DNA from: Streptomyces sp. 11x1
GTDB lineage: Bacteria; Actinomycetota; Actinomycetes; Streptomycetales; Streptomycetaceae
Assembly (NCBI RefSeq): GCF_032598905.1
Contig: NZ_CP122458.1
Location: 558,001-622,000 of the forward strand
DNA: 64,000 nt
Direction: 5' to 3'
The notes under the pieces are model-generated. The model had not been told where the DNA came from. It was given only the letters and a program-made list of their open reading frames with translations, and searched no databases. Shown piece by piece: positions 8,898 through 16,306 of this stretch. Position numbers and translations under genes: made by a program. Each line of letters opens with the position of its first letter. Positions within the stretch are counted from its first letter, which is position 1.

Positions 8898-9782
8898 TCA
8901 GTCGTCGGCGACCAGTGCGGTCAGGTCGAGGAGGCGGTTGGTGTAGCCCCACTCGTTGTCGTACCAGCCGAAGACCTTGGCGAGGGTGCCGTTGACCTGG
9001 GTGAGGGCCGGGTCGAAGACGCAGGACGACGGGTCCCCGATCACGTCGCGGGAGACGATGGGCGCCTTCGACACGCGCAGGACGCCGTGGAGCGGCCCGT
9101 CGGCGGCCGTCGTGAACGCGGCGTTGACCTCCTCGGCCGTGGCCTCGCGCTCCAGCACGACGGCCAGGTCGGTCAGGGAGCCGTCCTCCACGGGCACCCG
9201 GACCGCGATCCCGTCCAGGGCGCCGGCCAGCTCCGGTACCACCAGTCCGACGGCGCGGGCGGCGCCCGTGCTGGTCGGGATGATGCTCAGTGCCGCCGAG
9301 CGTGCGCGGCGCAGGTCCTTGTGCGGGCCGATCCGGTCGCGGTGGCGGTCGTAGGTGCCGTCGTTGACGCCCATGACGATGGTGGCGTCCACGCCCTTGC
9401 CGGGAGCGGACAGCAGCACGGTGTGCGCTCCTGCCTTCAGGTGCAGGGCGGCGGACTCACGGTCGCGGAAGCGGCCGGTGGACTCCACGACGATGTCGGC
9501 GCCGTGGTCGGCCCAGCGCAGGGCGGCCGGGTCGCGTTCGGCGGTGACCGTGATGCGCCGGCCGTCGACGGTGATCGAGCTGTCGTCGTGGCTCACCTCG
9601 CGTCCCATGCGTCCGAACGTCGAGTCGTACTCCAGCAGGTGCGCGAGCGTGGCCGGCGAGGTGATGTCGTTGATCGCGACCACCTCGACGTCCTGGGTGC
9701 CGGCCTCGGCGCGGGCGAGGGCGGCGCGCAGGTAGGTGCGACCGATACGGCCGAAGCCGTTGACGCCGACGCGAACGGTCAT
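8898..9782 (-). CDS. Glyceraldehyde-3-phosphate dehydrogenase-like protein lacking the catalytic segment
   Basis: 294 residues against about 335 usual. The Rossmann start (VRVGVNGFGRIGRTYLRAAL), the PHKDLRRAR phosphate-site segment, IIPTSTGAA and the C-terminal GWYDNEWGYTNRL are all clear GAPDH. After GVNDGTYDRHRDRIG, however, the protein jumps straight to PHKDLRRAR. The roughly 40 residues that normally carry the SNASCTTNC cysteine and the TTVHAYT histidine are absent, and the frame is intact across the junction (about 9318-9345). It cannot carry out the normal oxidative phosphorylation. It may be a structural or regulatory remnant, or an in-frame deletion in this strain. Regulon palindromes at 9934-9967 lie between it and the divergent CBS gene. 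Confidence 0.85.
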   Translation of the reverse strand: MTVRVGVNGFGRIGRTYLRAALARAEAGTQDVEVVAINDITSPATLAHLLEYDSTFGRMGREVSHDDSSITVDGRRITVTAERDPAALRWADHGADIVVESTGRFRDRESAALHLKAGAHTVLLSAPGKGVDATIVMGVNDGTYDRHRDRIGPHKDLRRARSAALSIIPTSTGAARAVGLVVPELAGALDGIAVRVPVEDGSLTDLAVVLEREATAEEVNAAFTTAADGPLHGVLRVSKAPIVSRDVIGDPSSCVFDPALTQVNGTLAKVFGWYDNEWGYTNRLLDLTALVADD

Positions 9783-9933
9783 GGCGGTGTGCTCCTCATG
9801 GGGTCGGCCGAGTGCGGGCGGGTCGGGCGGGGACGACGGTCTCCCCGGCCCCCTCGCCGGGGAGGCCGTCTCCCCGGCCTCGTGGCCGGACTCCCCGACT
9901 GCAGCGTCGTGGTGGCGGGCCCCTGGGGAGCAG

Positions 9934-9967
9934 GGGCCGCAGGTCCCGCGTCGGGGCCGACCGGCCC
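9934..9967. promoter_or_regulatory. Tandem putative OsdR-type operators (GAPDH-like / CBS-BON divergent promoter)
   Basis: GGGCCGCAGGTCCC (9934-9947) and GGGCCGACCGGCCC (9954-9967) are 20 bp apart centre to centre. They sit 80 bp upstream of the rightward CBS-BON start (10047) and about 150 bp upstream of the leftward GAPDH-like start (9782). Confidence 0.6.
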
Positions 9968-10046
9968 ATGGAGCCCTGCCCGGCACAGGCGGAGAGTGGG
10001 TGGGAGGCAACTGGAGAGACACGAGTGTTTTCAGGAGGCGAGGGCC

Positions 10047-10754
10047 ATGCGGCACCGGTTGGTGAGCGACCTCATGACCGTGTCGGTCGTCCGGGTGCAC
10101 CCCGACACCGGGTTCAAGGAGATCGCCAAGCTGCTCGCCGAGTACGACATCACGGCCGTACCGGTGGTGGACGACGACGACCGTCCCGTGGGCGTCGTCT
10201 CCGAAGCGGACCTGTTGCGCAAGGAGGCCGCACAACTGGATCCGGCCGGTCTGCTGCCGGTGCTGCACCCGAAGCCGGCCAGCCGCGCGAAGGCTGAGGC
10301 GGCGACGGCCGCGGGGCTGATGAGCACTCCGGCCGTGACCGCCCGACCGCAGTGGACGGTGGTGGAGGCCGCCCAGGTCATGGAGCGCCACCGGGTCAAG
10401 CGGCTGCCGGTCGTCGACGAGGCGGGCCGGCTGGTCGGGATGATCAGCAGGGCGGACCTGCTCCGCGTGTTCCTGCGGGGCGACCGCGCCATCCGCGAGG
10501 AGATCAACGGAGACGTACTCCTGCGCACCCTGGGCATCGCGCCCGACGCGATCCTCGTACGAGTGGTCGACGGACGGGTCACCCTCCGTGGCACCGTCGA
10601 GCGCAGGTCCCTCGTCCCGGTCGTGGTGCGGCTGTGCGGCGGTGTGGACGGAGTCGTCGACGTCTCCGCCGACCTGGAGCACCGCATCGACGACTCCGAC
10701 ACATCGGCGGGCTCGGATCCGGGCACGTCGCGCCGGTCCCAGCTGGCGAGCTGA
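10047..10754 (+). CDS. CBS-pair and BON domain protein
   Basis: 235 residues; AGGAGG lies 8 bases before ATG 10047. CBS1 is at about 7-62 (VSDLMTVSVVRVHPDTGFKEIAKLLAEYDITAVPVVD), CBS2 at about 96-153 (LMSTPAVTARPQWTVVEAAQVMERHRVKRLPVVDE) and a BON domain at about 160-225 (VVDGRVTLRGTVERRSLVPVVVRLCGGVDGVVDV). CBS pairs bind adenine nucleotides and often report energy charge; BON domains bind membranes or proteins. There is no signal peptide, so it should be cytoplasmic. A second protein of the same architecture is encoded at 47619-48335. CBS proteins are known members of the mycobacterial DosR regulon, and palindromes at 9934-9967 fit the same control here. Confidence 0.9.
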   Translation: MRHRLVSDLMTVSVVRVHPDTGFKEIAKLLAEYDITAVPVVDDDDRPVGVVSEADLLRKEAAQLDPAGLLPVLHPKPASRAKAEAATAAGLMSTPAVTARPQWTVVEAAQVMERHRVKRLPVVDEAGRLVGMISRADLLRVFLRGDRAIREEINGDVLLRTLGIAPDAILVRVVDGRVTLRGTVERRSLVPVVVRLCGGVDGVVDVSADLEHRIDDSDTSAGSDPGTSRRSQLAS

Positions 10755-10782
10755 GCGATCCCGCCGGCGTCCTCGCCAGGAG

Positions 10783-10818
10783 GGGCCGGTTCGCCCGGGG
10801 GCCGGGGCCGAACGGCCC
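10783..10818. promoter_or_regulatory. Tandem putative OsdR-type operators upstream of the PNPOx-like gene
   Basis: GGGCCGGTTCGCCC (10783-10796, imperfect) and GGGCCGAACGGCCC (10805-10818, perfect halves) are 22 bp apart and end 88 bp before ATG 10906. Confidence 0.65.
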
Positions 10819-10905
10819 TACCGCGGCACTGGCGGTCACCGTTCCATGGAGGCCGCTCGTGCCGAATGCCGTCAGCACGCACACCCACCCGCGCGGAAGA
10901 CCACT

Positions 10906-11361
10906 ATGCCGATCAGCAAACCCAACGGAGCCGCCAAGCCCCGGAGGTCAGTCGACCTCGACAGCCACGAGGCACTGCGGCTGCTCGGCAGTGTGTCCTT
11001 CGGACGGATCGTCTTCACCCGGCACGCGCTGCCGACCGTCCGTCCCGTCAACCATGTCCTGGACGACGGCGACATCGTCATCCGCACCCATGAGGGCACG
11101 GCACTGACCGCGCGGGCCCAGGAGGCGGGCGACCTGGGCGTCGTGGTGGCGTACGAGGCCGACGCCATCGATCCGGAGACGCACCTGGGCTGGAGCGTGG
11201 TCGTCACCGGCTACGCGCGCCCGGTCACCGATCCCGAGGAGCTGGCCCGCTACCAGGCGATGCTGCGGCCCTGGGCGAGCGGAACCATGGACCACGCGGT
11301 CCGTATCCGCCCGGATCTGGTCACCGGCATCCGCCTCACGGCCGTCGAGGCCGACGCCTGA
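10906..11361 (+). CDS. Pyridoxamine 5'-phosphate oxidase-like flavin/F420-type protein
   Basis: 151 residues. The split-barrel core is recognisable: SHEALRLLGSVSFGRIVFTRHALPTVRPVNHVLDDGDIVIRTHEG then VVAYEADAIDPETHLGWSVVVTGYARPVTD. Proteins of this fold bind FMN, F420 or haem and reduce small substrates; the true one cannot be told here. A close paralogue lies at 44122-44562, also next to a regulon palindrome, and PNPOx-like proteins occur in the mycobacterial DosR regulon. The stop codon lies inside the left arm of a long hairpin (11353-11414) that separates this gene from the convergent USP gene. Only a weak GGAAGA precedes the start. Confidence 0.85.
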   Translation: MPISKPNGAAKPRRSVDLDSHEALRLLGSVSFGRIVFTRHALPTVRPVNHVLDDGDIVIRTHEGTALTARAQEAGDLGVVVAYEADAIDPETHLGWSVVVTGYARPVTDPEELARYQAMLRPWASGTMDHAVRIRPDLVTGIRLTAVEADA

Positions 11362-11414
11362 GACGACCATGTACCGGTTGCGGTTCCAACCGGTTCATGG
11401 TCGTCTCAGGCGTC
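11353..11414. terminator. Long bidirectional hairpin terminator
   Basis: A 19-bp perfect stem (11353-11371 with 11396-11414) continues after one T-T mismatch into 8 more pairs (11373-11380 with 11387-11394), with a six-base loop. It lies between convergent genes and includes the stop codon of the upstream one. Confidence 0.9.
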
Positions 11415-11438
11415 AGGTCGGCGCAAGGCCGGATCGGC

Positions 11439-12353
11439 TCAGGGGTGCGGGACGACGGCCACGGGGCAGCCGGCGTGGTGCAGCACCGCGTGGGTGACCG
11501 GACCGACGTGCGGACCGATCCCGAGAGGGGTGTCCCGGATCCGGCGTCCCACGACGACCAGGCCGGCCCCGGTCGCGGCCTGTACGAGCGCGGTGGCGGC
11601 CCGTTCCCGCACGACGCTCTCCACGACGGGAACCCCGGGGAACTTGTCGCACCAGGGGCGCAGTGTCGCCACGACGGCACGCTCCCGCGCCGCGAGCAGC
11701 TCGGGTGCCGGTGTCGGTGTGGAGGTGTCGTCCACCGTGTGGGCCGCGGGAACCCGGTACGCGTGGAGCACGCGGAGCCCGGCGTCACGCCGCGCGGCGG
11801 CGGCGAAGGCGAACTCGACGAGTTCGTCGCAGGGACGCGAGGTGTCCAGCCCGAGGACCACGTCCCGGTAGGGGGTCTGCGGTATCTCCTCGGGCGAGAT
11901 GCCGTCCGGGGCCGGGAGATGTTCGTCGGCGAGGGCCTGCCGGGCCCGGACGAGCACCACGGGACTGGGCGACCTGGCGACCAGACGCTGTGAGACCGAG
12001 CCGACGACGAACCCCGTGACCGCGCCCAGTCCTCGGGAGCCGAGCACCAGCAGTTCCGCCTTGCCGGCCTCCTCCAGCAACGTGTCCACCGGGGAGTCCG
12101 CGACGAGCCGGTCGACGAGCCGCAGCCCGGGGTGTGCGGACCGCACGCTGACGACCGCCCGGTCCAGCGTCTGTTCGGCCCAGCGGCGCTCACTGACGTC
12201 GGCCGGAACGGAGGCGGGCGGACGGGGGTGCCACGCCCAGGTGTGCACGAGCCTCAACTCGGCGCCCCGGCGCCGGGCTTCCCTGGCCGCCCAGTGGGCC
12301 GCGGCGAGGCTCTCGGTCGATTCGTCGACTCCGACGGTCACGTGTCGCTGCAT
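11439..12353 (-). CDS. Universal stress protein, tandem UspA domains
   Basis: 304 residues from ATG 12353 (AGGAGG 9 bases upstream). Domain 1 (about 1-145) starts VTVGVDESTESLAAAHWAAREA and has the ATP-binding loop VLGSRGLGAVTGFVVGSVSQRL. Domain 2 (about 155-304) starts YRDVVLGLDTSRPCDELVEFAFAAA, but its loop reads VVVGRRIRDTPLGIGPHVGPV, without the usual GxxG(x9)GS spacing, so nucleotide binding there is doubtful. Tandem USPs are hallmark DosR-regulon proteins in mycobacteria, where they influence growth arrest. The divergent nitroreductase gene shares the palindrome-bearing promoter region. Confidence 0.93.
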   Translation of the reverse strand: MQRHVTVGVDESTESLAAAHWAAREARRRGAELRLVHTWAWHPRPPASVPADVSERRWAEQTLDRAVVSVRSAHPGLRLVDRLVADSPVDTLLEEAGKAELLVLGSRGLGAVTGFVVGSVSQRLVARSPSPVVLVRARQALADEHLPAPDGISPEEIPQTPYRDVVLGLDTSRPCDELVEFAFAAAARRDAGLRVLHAYRVPAAHTVDDTSTPTPAPELLAARERAVVATLRPWCDKFPGVPVVESVVRERAATALVQAATGAGLVVVGRRIRDTPLGIGPHVGPVTHAVLHHAGCPVAVVPHP

Positions 12354-12446
12354 GGTGCGCGCCTCCTGCGCTCGGACCCGGCTGCTCCTGTGTGCAGCCT
12401 CGTGGAGGACTGTCGCGCGCGCAGGGGGCCGCACAGTCCTTTCGCC

Positions 12447-12521
12447 GGGCCCTTCGGCCCCAACTGCCGCGCGGAGGCGACGGACCCGGGCCGACCGGCG
12501 GGGGACGGGACCGTACGGCCC
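12447..12521. promoter_or_regulatory. Three putative OsdR-type operators in the USP/nitroreductase divergent promoter
   Basis: GGGCCCTTCGGCCC (12447-12460), an imperfect GGGCCGACCGGCGG (12488-12501) and GGACCGTACGGCCC (12508-12521). The last two are 20 bp apart. The outer sites are 94 bp from the USP start (12353) and 92 bp from the nitroreductase start (12613), a symmetric arrangement. Confidence 0.65.
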
Positions 12522-12612
12522 ATGCCGCGCCCGGCGTGGGGCCACCACACTGGGCAGGGTCCGCCTCCAAGGCCCACCGGCTCCGCGTACGCGGGGCGGG
12601 GAGGAGTTTCTG

Positions 12613-13608
12613 ATGTGGTCCGAGACCCTCGACGCCCGGACGCTGGAGACACTGATCTCGGCGGCCGTGGCCGCGCCCTCCATCCACAACACCCAGCCCT
12701 GGCGTTTCCGGCTCGATCCGGACACGGTGACGCTGGAGATCCGCGCCGTGGCGGATCGCGGCCTGCGCCACATCGACCCCACGGGCCGCGCCCTGCACCT
12801 CTCCGTCGGATGCGCCGTCCTCAACCTCAGGGTGGCGGTGGCCCACTTCGGCCGGGAGCCGGTGACCCGGCTGCTGCCCCGGCCCGACGAGCCGGACCTG
12901 CTCGCCACCGTACGGTTCGGCGGCCCGGTGCGGACCACGCCGTTTCCCGGGTTGTTCGAGGCGCTGTGGCGCCGGCACAGCAGCCGGTTCCCCTTCTCCG
13001 ACGTGCCCGTGCCCACCGCGGTGGCGGCGGAACTGGCCGAGGCCGCCCACAGCGAGGGGGCCCTGCTCAGGCGTCCCGGGCCGCGCGCCACGGACCGTCT
13101 GCTGCGGCTCACCCGTGACGCCGAACACCGCAACACCACCGACGCCGACAGGGCCGCGGAGAGCCGTCGTTGGGTGCACGAACCCACCGCGGGGTCGCTG
13201 GGCATGCCGCCGGCGACGGTGGGTCCGCAGGACTTCCGCGAGCGGGTCCCCCTGCGGGACTTCGGCGCCCACCGGCACCCCTCCGCACTGGCCAGCCGGC
13301 CCTTCGAGACGCGGCCGTCGATCAACGTGCTGTTCACCGCGCACGACCGCAGGGCCGACTGGCTGCGTGCCGGACAGGCCCTGGAACGCGTCCTGCTGGT
13401 GGCCACCGCCCGCGGGCTGCGGGCCTCCCTGCTGCACCAGGCCCTGGAATGGCCGGACCTGCGCGAGCGGCTCGTCCCGCCGGAGGAGGACCACCGCGCC
13501 CATGCCCAGATGGTGATCCGCCTGGGCTACGGGCCGGAAGGCCCCGCCTCACCGCGGCGGTCGGCGGGGCAGGCACTGGACGAGAGCGTGCTGCCCCTGT
13601 CCCGGTGA
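12613..13608 (+). CDS. Acg-type putative nitroreductase
   Basis: 331 residues; GGAGGAG precedes ATG 12613. The opening LETLISAAVAAPSIHNTQPWRFRL and the later RAGQALERVLLVATARGLRASLLHQ and AQMVIRLGYGPEG place it in the Acg/Rv2032 family of nitroreductase-fold proteins. It has two related halves and an atypical flavin site. In M. tuberculosis the Acg family belongs to the DosR regulon and is thought to sequester FMN rather than to reduce nitro compounds. A paralogue is encoded at 19662-20672. The USP gene is divergent, with three palindromes between them. Confidence 0.9.
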   Translation: MWSETLDARTLETLISAAVAAPSIHNTQPWRFRLDPDTVTLEIRAVADRGLRHIDPTGRALHLSVGCAVLNLRVAVAHFGREPVTRLLPRPDEPDLLATVRFGGPVRTTPFPGLFEALWRRHSSRFPFSDVPVPTAVAAELAEAAHSEGALLRRPGPRATDRLLRLTRDAEHRNTTDADRAAESRRWVHEPTAGSLGMPPATVGPQDFRERVPLRDFGAHRHPSALASRPFETRPSINVLFTAHDRRADWLRAGQALERVLLVATARGLRASLLHQALEWPDLRERLVPPEEDHRAHAQMVIRLGYGPEGPASPRRSAGQALDESVLPLSR

Positions 13609-13613
13609 GCCGG

Positions 13614-13633
13614 GCCCGATACTCCCGTCGGGC
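13614..13633. terminator. Weak hairpin between convergent genes
   Basis: GCCCGA (13614-13619) pairs with TCGGGC (13628-13633) around an 8-base loop, in the 47-bp convergent gap after the nitroreductase gene. Confidence 0.3.
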
Positions 13634-13655
13634 AGGCCGCACGGGTCGAGGGTCG

Positions 13656-14138
13656 TCAGGGTCGTCGCAGCGTCGATCGCGCTCCGCGGACGGCCAGTTC
13701 GGCCAGGAGCACGGTGGACGCGGTGAGCGCGCACCCGGCCCACTCGGCCGCGGTCAGGGGCACGGTGCCGAAGACGGCGAGGACCTGGACTGCGAGCACG
13801 CCGGCCAGGCAGAGCCAGAGCGCGCGGTTGCGGAACTGATGGCGGCCCAGGAGCGGACCGTCGTCCGCGCGGGCGGCGAGCGCGTTGAACAGCTGGAACA
13901 GTACGAACGTGGTGAACGCCACGGTCAGGGCGGTGCCCGTGCCGACACGGGGACGGGCCAGGGCCAGCAGGGTCACCGTGCCGACGGCCATCACCGCACC
14001 GGCCCGCCCGACGGCGAGGAGGCGGCGGAGGTCCAGGATCCGCTCGCCCGGGTCGCGCGGCGGGTGTCGCATGACGTCGTCGCGCGCGGGGTCGACGGCC
14101 AGGGCCATCGCCGGGGCCGGTGACATCGGTACGTCCAC
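13656..14138 (-). CDS. Stand-alone C-terminal membrane domain of a P-type cation ATPase (remnant)
   Basis: 160 residues. The text from PAMALAVDPARDDVMRHPPRDPGERILDLRRLL through VAFTTFVLFQLFNALAAR to FGTVPLTAAEWAGCALTASTVLLAEL matches the last part of calcium-type P-ATPases (Cation_ATPase_C, last four membrane helices). The actuator, the DKTGT phosphorylation site and the nucleotide domain are all missing, so it cannot pump alone. In mycobacteria the related CtpF belongs to the DosR regulon, which makes a decayed CtpF orthologue a reasonable reading. It starts (GTG 14138, after GGAAGGAG) three bases behind the USP stop, so it is translated in the USP operon. It could instead be a retained partner subunit. 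Confidence 0.75.
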   Translation of the reverse strand: MDVPMSPAPAMALAVDPARDDVMRHPPRDPGERILDLRRLLAVGRAGAVMAVGTVTLLALARPRVGTGTALTVAFTTFVLFQLFNALAARADDGPLLGRHQFRNRALWLCLAGVLAVQVLAVFGTVPLTAAEWAGCALTASTVLLAELAVRGARSTLRRP

Positions 14139-14141
14139 CCG

Positions 14142-15023
14142 TCACTCCTTCCCCGAGCGGACGACGGCGACGGGGCAGTGCGCGTGGTGCAGCACGGCCT
14201 GGCTCACCGACCCCAGACGCAGCCCGACGAAGCCTCCCCTGCCGCGTGCCCCGACCACGAGGAGCTGAGCCTCGGCGCTCGCCTCGATCAGCGATGCCCG
14301 TACCCGTCCCCTGACCAGCCGCCGGTGCACGGTCACCTCCGGGTGCCTCTCGCGCATCCCCGACAGCGACTCGGCGCACACGCGCTCCTCCTCGTCGCGG
14401 AGCCGGTCCTCGTCGTACGTCACGAAGGGCGGGTCGGCGGCACCGTCGTAGACCCGTTCCGTCCGGGTGTTCCACACGTGCAGGGCGACCAGGTCCGTGC
14501 CGCGCATCGAGGCCTCGGCGAAGGCGAACTCGACGGCGCCCTCGGCCGCCGGGGAGCCGTCGACGGCCAGCAGCACGGGACCCTCCGGATGCGGCGTGCC
14601 GCGCACCACCATGACCGGGCAGTCGGCGTGGGCGGCCAGGTGCGCGGAGGTCGAGCCGAGCAGCAGGGCAGCGAAGGCACCCAGTCCCCGGCTGCCCACC
14701 ACCACCAGCGCCGCGGTGCGCGACTCGATCTCCAACACCATGATCGGTTCGCCCGCGACGACCTCACGGCTGATCTCCACCCCGGGCGCCACGGTACGGG
14801 CCCGTCGCTCGGCCTCCGCCATGGTCCCGTCCACCATCTCGCGCAGGCCGGCCCCGGCCGGATTCCAGGGCGGCGCACCGGGCGGCACATGGGCGCCCGG
14901 CCATCCGAAGGCATGGACCAGCCGCAGGCCGACTCCGCGCGCACCGGCCTCGCGCGCGGCGGTCTCCACGGCGGCCAGGCCGGACGGCGAGCCGTCCACT
15001 CCGACGACGACGGGAGCACTCAT
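14142..15023 (-). CDS. Universal stress protein, tandem UspA domains
   Basis: 293 residues from ATG 15023 (GAGGAG upstream). Both domains look complete. Domain 1: VVVGVDGSPSGLAAVETAAREA with VVVGSRGLGAFAALLLGSTSAHL. Domain 2: PVLLAVDGSPAAEGAVEFAFAEA with LVVGARGRGGFVGLRLGSVSQAVLHHAHCPVAVV. Both therefore retain the glycine-rich ATP loop. It heads a two-gene unit with the P-type ATPase remnant and is divergent from another USP gene; palindromes at 15195-15230 lie between the two. Confidence 0.93.
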   Translation of the reverse strand: MSAPVVVGVDGSPSGLAAVETAAREAGARGVGLRLVHAFGWPGAHVPPGAPPWNPAGAGLREMVDGTMAEAERRARTVAPGVEISREVVAGEPIMVLEIESRTAALVVVGSRGLGAFAALLLGSTSAHLAAHADCPVMVVRGTPHPEGPVLLAVDGSPAAEGAVEFAFAEASMRGTDLVALHVWNTRTERVYDGAADPPFVTYDEDRLRDEEERVCAESLSGMRERHPEVTVHRRLVRGRVRASLIEASAEAQLLVVGARGRGGFVGLRLGSVSQAVLHHAHCPVAVVRSGKE

Positions 15024-15194
15024 CGCGGCTCTCCTCTCTCCCGGCCCGGTCCGGGGCGCGGACGCGCACACCGGCCGGAGCGCCGGGTCAGACGGACGGT
15101 GGAGGACAGCGCTGTGCGGCCGGACCGCGTGGCCCGGCTGCCCCGCGCCGTTCCTTCGTACCTCAGCCTCTCCCCGCCGACCCCATCCCGCACT

Positions 15195-15230
15195 GGGCCG
15201 GACGGCCCCGGGGTACGTCCCGTCCGGCCC
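15195..15230. promoter_or_regulatory. Tandem putative OsdR-type operators between divergent USP genes
   Basis: GGGCCGGACGGCCC (15195-15208) and GTCCCGTCCGGCCC (15217-15230) are 22 bp apart. They end 105 bp before the rightward USP ATG at 15336 and start about 170 bp before the leftward USP start at 15023. The remaining sequence of this 312-bp gap shows no gene. Confidence 0.6.
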
Positions 15231-15335
15231 TCGCCCCGCCGCTTCCCCGCGAACACACTGAGTGACGACTTCAGCGGGGCGGACCGATGTCGCGGTGGCC
15301 GCGGCGACGCCCGCAGGTCACCCCGGAGGTGCGCC

Positions 15336-16226
15336 ATGGCCGGCCCCCGTCATCGTCGGGCTCGACGGCTCCCCCGCCGGCGTCACGGCCGCCTGGTGGG
15401 CCGCGCGCGAGGCGACGCTGCGGCGGTTGCCGGTCGTACTGCTCCACTCGTGGACCACCCAGCCGCTGGACGTGCGGACGGTCCCGCAGGAGGCCCGCAG
15501 CAAGGAGCGGTACGGCCGCGAGATCCTGCACCGGACCGCGGCCGAACTGCTGCACCGTTACGGCGATCTGGAGCTCGGCACGGATCTCGTGTCGGCCCCG
15601 GCCGCGCGGGAACTCGTGGAGCGCGGCACGGACGCCTCCCTGCTCGTGCTCGGCACCCGTGGTCACGGCTCCGTGGAAGGTTTCCTGCTGGGCTCCGTCA
15701 GCCTGCACGCGCTGGGACTCGCGCGCTGCCCGGCCGTGGCCGTACGGCCCGGTGACCCGGCCGTCGAGAACGGCTGGGCGCACCCGGCGGCCGCGGACCG
15801 GGACGAGGTCGTGGTCGGCGTGCGGGAGCCGGGGCCCGCAGCCGACCCTCTGCTGGAGTTCGCCTTCGCCGAGGCCTCGTCCGGCGGAACGCCCGTACGT
15901 GTGCTGCGGGTTGTGCCCAGGGCCACGCTGTGGCCCGCCCGCACGCACCGCACACCGCGGCGCACGGCGACTCGGTGGCCGGGGCGCGGGAACAGGCCCG
16001 CCTGGCCGCCGCGGTGGCGCCCTGGCGGCGGAAGTTCCCCGAGGTCTCCGTCACCGAGGAGGTCGTCACCGGCCGCCCTTCCCAGGTGCTGACGACCGCG
16101 GGGCACGGCCGGCTCCTGGTCGTGGGACGCCGGCACCCGGGCCACCTCACCTGGCGGCTCGGTCCGGTCGCGCACGCGGCGCTGCACCATGTGCCGGCCC
16201 CGGTCGCGGTCGTCCCGCACGACTGA
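15336..16226 (+). pseudogene. Universal stress protein gene with two apparent compensating frameshifts
   Basis: A tandem USP is spread over two frames. ATG 15336 has GGAGG upstream at the right distance and begins MAGP, but the USP text (PVIVGLDGSPAGVTAAWWAAREA to VLRVVPRATLW) reads one frame later, as if one C had been added in the C5 run at 15344-15348. Near 15920-15940 the reading returns to the original frame (ARPHAPHTAAHGD to APVAVVPHD, stop 16226), as if one base had been lost around the TGTGGCCC run. A GTG at 15262 could start the middle frame but would leave only the second shift. It is either a decaying gene or has two sequence errors. Domain 1 has LGTRGHGSVEGFLLGSVS. Confidence 0.75.
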
Positions 16227-16306
16227 GGTCCGCGGCCGACAGCGCGTCCGTCCCTGTCGGCGGCCGTCGCGTCCGCCGGGAAGTCCACACCTGTCGAGGG
16301 GATGCC

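Noticed and set aside
8898..10682. Extended GAPDH frame starting at 10682
   Set aside because: The extension is antisense to the CBS-BON gene; the GAPDH N-terminus (VRVGVNGFGRIGR) begins right after ATG 9782.
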